This document shows, piece by piece, positions 5,861 to 8,941 of a stretch of DNA of 8,941 nucleotides. This DNA is from Pseudomonadota bacterium (GTDB taxonomy: Bacteria; Pseudomonadota; Gammaproteobacteria; Steroidobacterales; Steroidobacteraceae). The stretch is from assembly GCA_021817875.1 (NCBI GenBank), contig JAKAFQ010000140.1, positions 1 through 8,941 on the forward strand. The letters run 5' to 3'. The position numbers and the translations under genes were made by a program. Every line of letters begins with the position of its first letter. The first letter of the stretch is position 1. A model generated the notes under the pieces. That model made no database searches, had not been told where the DNA came from, and saw nothing but the letters and a program-made list of their open reading frames with translations.

Positions 5861-6114
5861 GCTCGCTTCATTTTGCCGTCCTGCCCGTGAAAAAACGCCC
5901 GGCGGGTTGCCCGGTCACGCAAGGTGACAAATTAAAGAAGAACGGATGAATGCAGGCTGAATGGAATCGCCGCAGGCGATGATTCGGCCTGCGATGTCAA
6001 TCAACCGGATCGCGTCATGATCGAGTTTTGATTCCGACGCTGTTGCGGGTCGAGCCCCCCGCGGACCTGCGAAGGGGAAGAAAGACGGAAGAAATGAAGA
6101 GAAGTCCGGGAAGC
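5861..6114. other. Rest of the 431-bp divergent spacer, no gene seen
   Basis: Apart from the inverted repeat at 5952-5992, this stretch holds a T6 run on the minus strand (5891-5896) preceded by only a weak GC hairpin. It also has a purine-rich tract at about 6070-6106, near the lexA promoter. No reading frame in it resembles a protein, and no tRNA or known riboswitch fold was recognised. Confidence 0.4.
5952..5992. repeat. Long imperfect inverted repeat in the lipoprotein-lexA spacer
   Basis: An outer stem of 11 pairs (5952-5962 with 5982-5992, one T-G pair) encloses an inner stem of 6 pairs, ATCGCC/GGCGAT (5966-5971 with 5975-5980), around a GCA loop. A 3+1 nt internal loop separates the stems. 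That makes 17 pairs in 41 nt. It is not followed by a clean T tract on either strand, so it is not a standard terminator. It could be a REP-type palindrome, part of a transcribed leader, or a small RNA; position alone does not decide. Confidence 0.6.
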
Positions 6115-6142
6115 TTGCGGCACGTCAAAATATGGATATAAT
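6115..6142 (+). promoter_or_regulatory. lexA promoter
   Basis: TTGCGG (6115-6120), a 16-nt spacer and a perfect TATAAT (6137-6142). The start would be near 6149, about 26 nt before the lexA ATG. The -10 lies inside the first LexA-like operator and the second operator begins at the start site, so repressor binding would block polymerase directly. Confidence 0.65.
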
Positions 6143-6147
6143 CACAG
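6132..6147. promoter_or_regulatory. Putative LexA operator 1 (ATGG-N8-ACAG)
   Basis: Reads ATGGATATAATCACAG. The gammaproteobacterial LexA box is CTGT-N8-ACAG; here the right half is exact, the left half keeps the central TG, and the spacer is AT-rich. It lines up with the first E. coli lexA operator (CTGTATATACTCACAG as I recall it), matching 12 of 16 bases. It overlaps the -10 hexamer. Confidence 0.6.
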
Positions 6148-6149
6148 CA

Positions 6150-6165
6150 TTGGATAAGCGAACAG
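6150..6165. promoter_or_regulatory. Putative LexA operator 2 (TTGG-N8-ACAG)
   Basis: Reads TTGGATAAGCGAACAG, in tandem 18 bp (centre to centre) from operator 1 and sharing its pattern TGGATA-N5-ACAG. It covers the predicted transcription start and ends 9 nt before the lexA ATG. Two tandem boxes in front of lexA are the arrangement of autoregulated E. coli lexA. Confidence 0.55.
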
Positions 6166-6174
6166 GTGTGCGCG

Positions 6175-6798
6175 ATGTCTGACCTGACTCCTCGCCAGAT
6201 GCAGGTTCTGCGTCTCATCCAGCGTTTCATCACCCATTCGGGCATGCCCCCCACCCGGGCCGAGATCGCCCGCGAGCTCGGTTTCCGCTCTCCCAATGCC
6301 GCCGAGGATCATCTGCGCGCCCTGGCCCGCAAGGGGGTCATCGCGCTGGTGCCGGGAGCCTCGCGCGGTATCCAGCTCAAGGACACCATCCGCGAGCAGA
6401 TGGTCCTGCCGCTGATCGGGCGGGTCGCCGCCGGCAAACCGATCTTCTCGGAAGAGAACATCGAGGCGCGGCTGCAGATCGATCCCGGCCTGTTTCAACC
6501 GCGTCCCCACTACCTGCTCAAGGTGACCGGCATGAGCATGAAGGACGCCGGCATTCTCGATGGGGATCTGGTCGCGGTCCATCGCACCCCCGAGGTGCGC
6601 AGCCGTCAGATCGTCGTGGCGCGGCTGGAGAACGAGGTCACGGTGAAGCGTTACCGCCAGGAAGGCTCCATCGTCTGGCTGTTGCCGGAGAACAGTGACT
6701 TCGAGCCCATCCGGGTCGACCTGAGGGAGCACGACCTGCTCATCGAGGGCATCGTGGTCGGGGTGCTGCGCCGCGGGAAGAGTCACGGACTGATGTGA
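6175..6798 (+). CDS. lexA: SOS repressor LexA
   Basis: Represses DNA-damage genes and cleaves itself when bound to RecA filaments. The 207 residues hold an N-terminal winged helix (about 1-70) whose segment [20 protein letters not shown] is almost identical to E. coli LexA, so the CTGT-N8-ACAG type of operator is expected. The C-terminal S24 peptidase domain has the cleavage site VAAG (Ala86-Gly87), the nucleophile Ser121 in GMSMKDAGI and Lys158 in [20 protein letters not shown] near the end also follows E. coli. The ATG at 6175 gives the usual MSDLTPRQ start; an in-frame GTG at 6166 would add three residues. The upstream AGG is a weak Shine-Dalgarno sequence. Tandem operator-like sites suggest autoregulation. 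imuA and imuB follow on the same strand. Confidence 0.98.
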   Translation: MSDLTPRQMQVLRLIQRFITHSGMPPTRAEIARELGFRSPNAAEDHLRALARKGVIALVPGASRGIQLKDTIREQMVLPLIGRVAAGKPIFSEENIEARLQIDPGLFQPRPHYLLKVTGMSMKDAGILDGDLVAVHRTPEVRSRQIVVARLENEVTVKRYRQEGSIVWLLPENSDFEPIRVDLREHDLLIEGIVVGVLRRGKSHGLM

Positions 6799-6823
6799 GG
6801 GCGCCGATTCGGGTGTGAGGCGG

Positions 6824-6848
6824 ACGCCCCCGCAAGCGGCGGGGGTGT
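6824..6848 (+). repeat. GC-rich hairpin between lexA and imuA
   Basis: ACGCCCCCGC (6824-6833) pairs with GCGGGGGTGT (6839-6848) through 10 pairs, including one G-U, around an AAGCG loop. The core is seven consecutive G-C pairs. It is followed by GAGAGGTTTTCG, with only four Ts, offset, so at most it is a partial terminator. It overlaps the most upstream possible imuA start codon (GTG 6847), and could reduce imuA expression relative to lexA. Confidence 0.55.
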
Positions 6849-7566
6849 GAGAGGTTTTCGTCCGACGAGTTTTCCCGTGTCCGCCGATTTCTCAGCGTAC
6901 GGCGAGGCGCGTCCTCCACAGGGGGATCGGCCTCAGGAGCTGGCCCGCCTGTTGCGCCATCCGGACATCTGGCGCGCCGGCGGCGCAGCCCGCACGCCGG
7001 TCTGGCCGACCGGTTTCCCGATCCTCGATGCGGGATTGCCCGGCGGGGGCTGGCCCCGCAGCGGCTTGATCGAGCTCCTCGCCTCCCGTCTCGGGATGGG
7101 GGAGCTGACGCTGCTCATGCCGGCGCTCGCGGCCGTGACGCGTCGCCCGGATGCGCGCTGGTGCGCGTGGGTGGCGCCGCCTCTGCAGCCGTTCGCGCCC
7201 GCGCTCGAGACCTGGGGCATCGCTCTGGAGCGGCTGCTCATCGTGCGCACCTCCCGCGCCGGGTCTCGGCCGCCTTCGCTGTGGGCCTTCGAGCAGGCGC
7301 TGGGCTCCGGGGTGTGCGATATCGCTTTCGCCTGGGCAGGGCCGCTGCGGCCCCGGCAGATCCGCCGCCTGCAGCTCGCCGCGCAGCGCGGCAGCACGCT
7401 CGGGGTGTTGTTCCGGCCGTTCCGGGCCGCTCAGGACGCCTCGCCGGCGGTTCTGCGGATGGTCGTCGAGCCGCTGGCCGGCGGCGTGCGGGTCAGGCTC
7501 CTGAAGAGCCGCGGTGGCGCACGAGGGAGGATCGACCTGCGATGGCCGCAAGACGCTCGGAGTTGA
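6847..7566 (+). CDS. imuA: Translesion mutagenesis protein ImuA
   Basis: RecA-like accessory protein of the ImuA-ImuB-DnaE2 mutasome, which drives damage-induced mutagenesis; older annotations call it SulA-like. Family signs are PDIWRAG near residue 39, TGFPILDAGLPGGGWPRSGLIELL (55-78), a degenerate nucleotide-binding loop LGMGELTLLMPALA (82-95), WVAPPLQPFAPALETWGI (108-125), LWAFEQALGSG (145-155), RQIRRLQLAAQRG (170-182) and the conserved C-terminal LLKSRGGARGRIDLRW (218-233). The start is uncertain. The GTG at 6847 gives 239 residues but lies in a hairpin; the GTG at 6877 has a partial Shine-Dalgarno sequence (ACGAG, 6 nt away) and gives 229. Family similarity begins only at about residue 33. 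It ends 7 bp before imuB, so the two are probably co-translated. No LexA box is visible directly upstream; expression from the lexA promoter is likely. Confidence 0.88.
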   Translation: MRGFRPTSFPVSADFSAYGEARPPQGDRPQELARLLRHPDIWRAGGAARTPVWPTGFPILDAGLPGGGWPRSGLIELLASRLGMGELTLLMPALAAVTRRPDARWCAWVAPPLQPFAPALETWGIALERLLIVRTSRAGSRPPSLWAFEQALGSGVCDIAFAWAGPLRPRQIRRLQLAAQRGSTLGVLFRPFRAAQDASPAVLRMVVEPLAGGVRVRLLKSRGGARGRIDLRWPQDARS

Positions 7567-7573
7567 ACATCGG

Positions 7574-8941
7574 ATGAGGGCGTCCCCCACCGCAGACCTG
7601 TTCGCGCCTGAGACCCCGGGGCGCCTCTTGCCGGCAGCGCCGCTGCAGAGCGTTGCGCCACCTCAGCCGGCCCCGCCGGCGGCAGCGCCCGCCGAGCTGT
7701 GGCTGGCTGTGCAGGTGCCGGCCGGCGCGGGCCCGGGCGGATCGCAGTCTCCTCCGGCGCTCAGACGTCTCGCCGCGCTCGCGCAGCGGCTCACCCCGCG
7801 CGTCAGTCTGGCGCCGCCCGACGGGCTGCTGCTGGAGGTGAGGGGAAGCCTGCAGCTGTTCGGCGGGGTGGATGGTCTGCGGCGCGAGATGGAGCTGGAA
7901 TGCTCGCGCTGCGGTCTGCGGAGCACGCTGGCGTTTGCCCCGACACCGCTGGGCGCATTGACCGCCGCGCGCGCCGGCCGCGCCCTCATCGTGTTGGATC
8001 CGGCGCAGCTCGCCGGCTCGCTCTCGCCCCTGCCGCTCGCGGCGCTGCGCTGGCCGCCGCGGCGCCTCGAGCGCCTGGCGGCGATCGGGGTGCGCAGCAT
8101 CGGCCAGGCGCTGCGGCTGCCCCGCGCGGGCTTTGCGCAGCGATTCGGGGTCGAGTCGCTCGCCGAGCTCGATCGGCTGATGGGGCGCGCGGGCGATCCG
8201 CGGCAACGGTTCCAGATGCGTGCGCGCTTCCGCCGCCGCCGCGAGCTGTCCTGCGAGTTGGACGGTCACGCGGCGCTGCTCGAGGCGCTCGGCCCGCTGC
8301 TCGAGGCGCTCGAGCGGTTTCTCGAGGCGCGTCAGTGCGGGGTGTTGCAGCTCGAGTGCCGCCTGTGGCATCGCGGCCATCCATCCAGCCGCAGCATGCT
8401 GCGGCTGGCCGCGCCGCTTGCCGATGCGGGACGGCTCGCGGAGCTGCTCCGCGAGCGCTTCATGACACTGTCTCTGCCGGCTCCGGTACACGCCTGTGAG
8501 CTGCGCTCGGGGTTCCCGGTGCCGCGTGTCCTGCCGTCCGGCGGGCTGTGGTCGCCCGGCGAGCAGGGGGGCGCGGGCGAGGCGTGTCCGTCACCGCTCA
8601 TCGAGCGGCTGCGCGCCCGCCTGGGCGATGCAGCGGTCCAGGGGCTTGCGTGCGTGGAGGATCACCGGCCGGAAGCCGCCTGGCGGGTGAGGGAGCCCGA
8701 GGTTCGTCCGGATGAATCGCCGTGCGAGGCGCCCCGGGCGGCAGGCTCCCGCGCCCTCGAGTCCCGTCCGGGGGCGCCTCGCCCGGCGACTCGTCCCTGC
8801 CGCCCCCTCTGGCTGCTGCCCGCGCCGCGCCGGCTCACCGAGCATGACGGCCTGCCGAGATACCGCGGCCGGCTGCATCTGGCGAGCGAGCCCGAGCGGA
8901 TCGAGACGGGGTGGTGGGACGGGGCGGAGGTCGCGCGCGAT
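7574..8941 (+). CDS. imuB: ImuB, inactive Y-family polymerase-like protein (cut by window edge)
   Basis: Catalytically inactive Y-family relative that links DnaE2 to the sliding clamp in the SOS mutasome. The first 456 codons are open to the window edge. Residues 1-40 are Pro/Ala-rich. LWLAVQVP (42-48) is the usual first strand. TPRVSLAPPDGLLLEVRGSLQLFGG (74-98) and LAFAPTPLGALTAARAG (119-135) are the palm signatures. IGVRSIGQALRLPRAGFAQRFG (171-192) is the helix-hairpin-helix region, followed by a little-finger-like domain to about 315. RPLWLLPAPRRLTEHDG (410-426) and PERIETGWWDG (440-450) mark the ImuB C-terminus, so little should be missing. The usual stretch of about 60 residues between the first strand and TPRVSL is absent. 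No polymerase acidic triad is seen, as expected. Residues 335-410 are low-complexity. The gene starts 7 bp after the imuA stop; GGAG at 7559-7562 lies 11 nt before the ATG. Confidence 0.9.
   Translation, partial: MRASPTADLFAPETPGRLLPAAPLQSVAPPQPAPPAAAPAELWLAVQVPAGAGPGGSQSPPALRRLAALAQRLTPRVSLAPPDGLLLEVRGSLQLFGGVDGLRREMELECSRCGLRSTLAFAPTPLGALTAARAGRALIVLDPAQLAGSLSPLPLAALRWPPRRLERLAAIGVRSIGQALRLPRAGFAQRFGVESLAELDRLMGRAGDPRQRFQMRARFRRRRELSCELDGHAALLEALGPLLEALERFLEARQCGVLQLECRLWHRGHPSSRSMLRLAAPLADAGRLAELLRERFMTLSLPAPVHACELRSGFPVPRVLPSGGLWSPGEQGGAGEACPSPLIERLRARLGDAAVQGLACVEDHRPEAAWRVREPEVRPDESPCEAPRAAGSRALESRPGAPRPATRPCRPLWLLPAPRRLTEHDGLPRYRGRLHLASEPERIETGWWDGAEVARD

Noticed and set aside
5886..5912. 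Possible minus-strand terminator (T6 after GC-rich sequence)
   Set aside because: Only 3-4 bp stems with poor loops can be formed, and no minus-strand gene lies upstream for it to terminate.
5995..6000. TTGACA on the minus strand as a -35 for the lipoprotein gene
   Set aside because: The 15-19 nt downstream hold no -10-like hexamer, and the site falls next to the inverted repeat.
7699..8499. 266-codon plus-strand frame inside imuB
   Set aside because: It runs in another frame through ImuB, whose palm, helix-hairpin-helix and C-terminal motifs are continuous from 7574.
1..8941. CRISPR array, tRNA, rRNA, insertion sequence or phage genes
   Set aside because: No regularly spaced repeats, cloverleaf, rRNA signature, transposase, integrase or terminal inverted repeats were seen.

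Overview
The window is GC-rich chromosomal DNA from a gammaproteobacterium. The gene order rne <- -> rluC, maf(yceF) <- -> yceD-rpmF-plsX-fabH is the order found in Escherichia coli. LexA, RluC, FabH and the RNase E N-terminus all resemble their gammaproteobacterial forms. High GC, a lexA-imuA-imuB cassette and an Lpp/OprI-type alanine-zipper lipoprotein point to a lineage outside the enterics, such as the Xanthomonas/Nevskia/Steroidobacter side or a relative. This placement is inference; no 16S rRNA gene or other marker is present.

Left part (1-1965): the start of RNase E on the minus strand (cut by the window edge) has a leader of roughly 300 nt. It is divergent from rluC, a 23S rRNA pseudouridine synthase. 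A perfectly palindromic -10 element (877-884) could serve both genes. rluC converges on maf, and their 3' ends overlap by 50 bp.

Middle (1916-5405): maf (m7GTP pyrophosphatase type) is divergent from a tightly packed run yceD-rpmF-plsX-fabH, which links ribosome assembly to the first steps of fatty acid and phospholipid synthesis. A near-consensus sigma70 promoter at 2531-2559 would start transcription almost at the yceD ATG, so the message may be leaderless. The reverse complement of its -10 is TATAAT, facing maf. After fabH the usual fabD-fabG-acpP is absent. An intrinsic terminator ends the block, followed by a minus-strand gene for a small murein-type lipoprotein.

Right part (5744-8941): a 431-bp divergent spacer holds a long imperfect hairpin (5952-5992) and the lexA promoter. 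That promoter carries two tandem LexA-like operators, laid out as in the E. coli lexA promoter. Then come lexA, imuA and imuB (cut by the right edge), the SOS-induced mutagenesis cassette whose usual third partner, dnaE2, would lie just outside. This ImuB appears to lack about 60 residues of the usual N-terminal Y-family palm region and carries a Pro/Ala-rich N-terminal extension instead.

No tRNA, rRNA, CRISPR array, insertion sequence or phage gene was seen. Most of the window is conserved core genome; the points of interest are in regulatory layout, the break in the fab cluster and the unusual ImuB.
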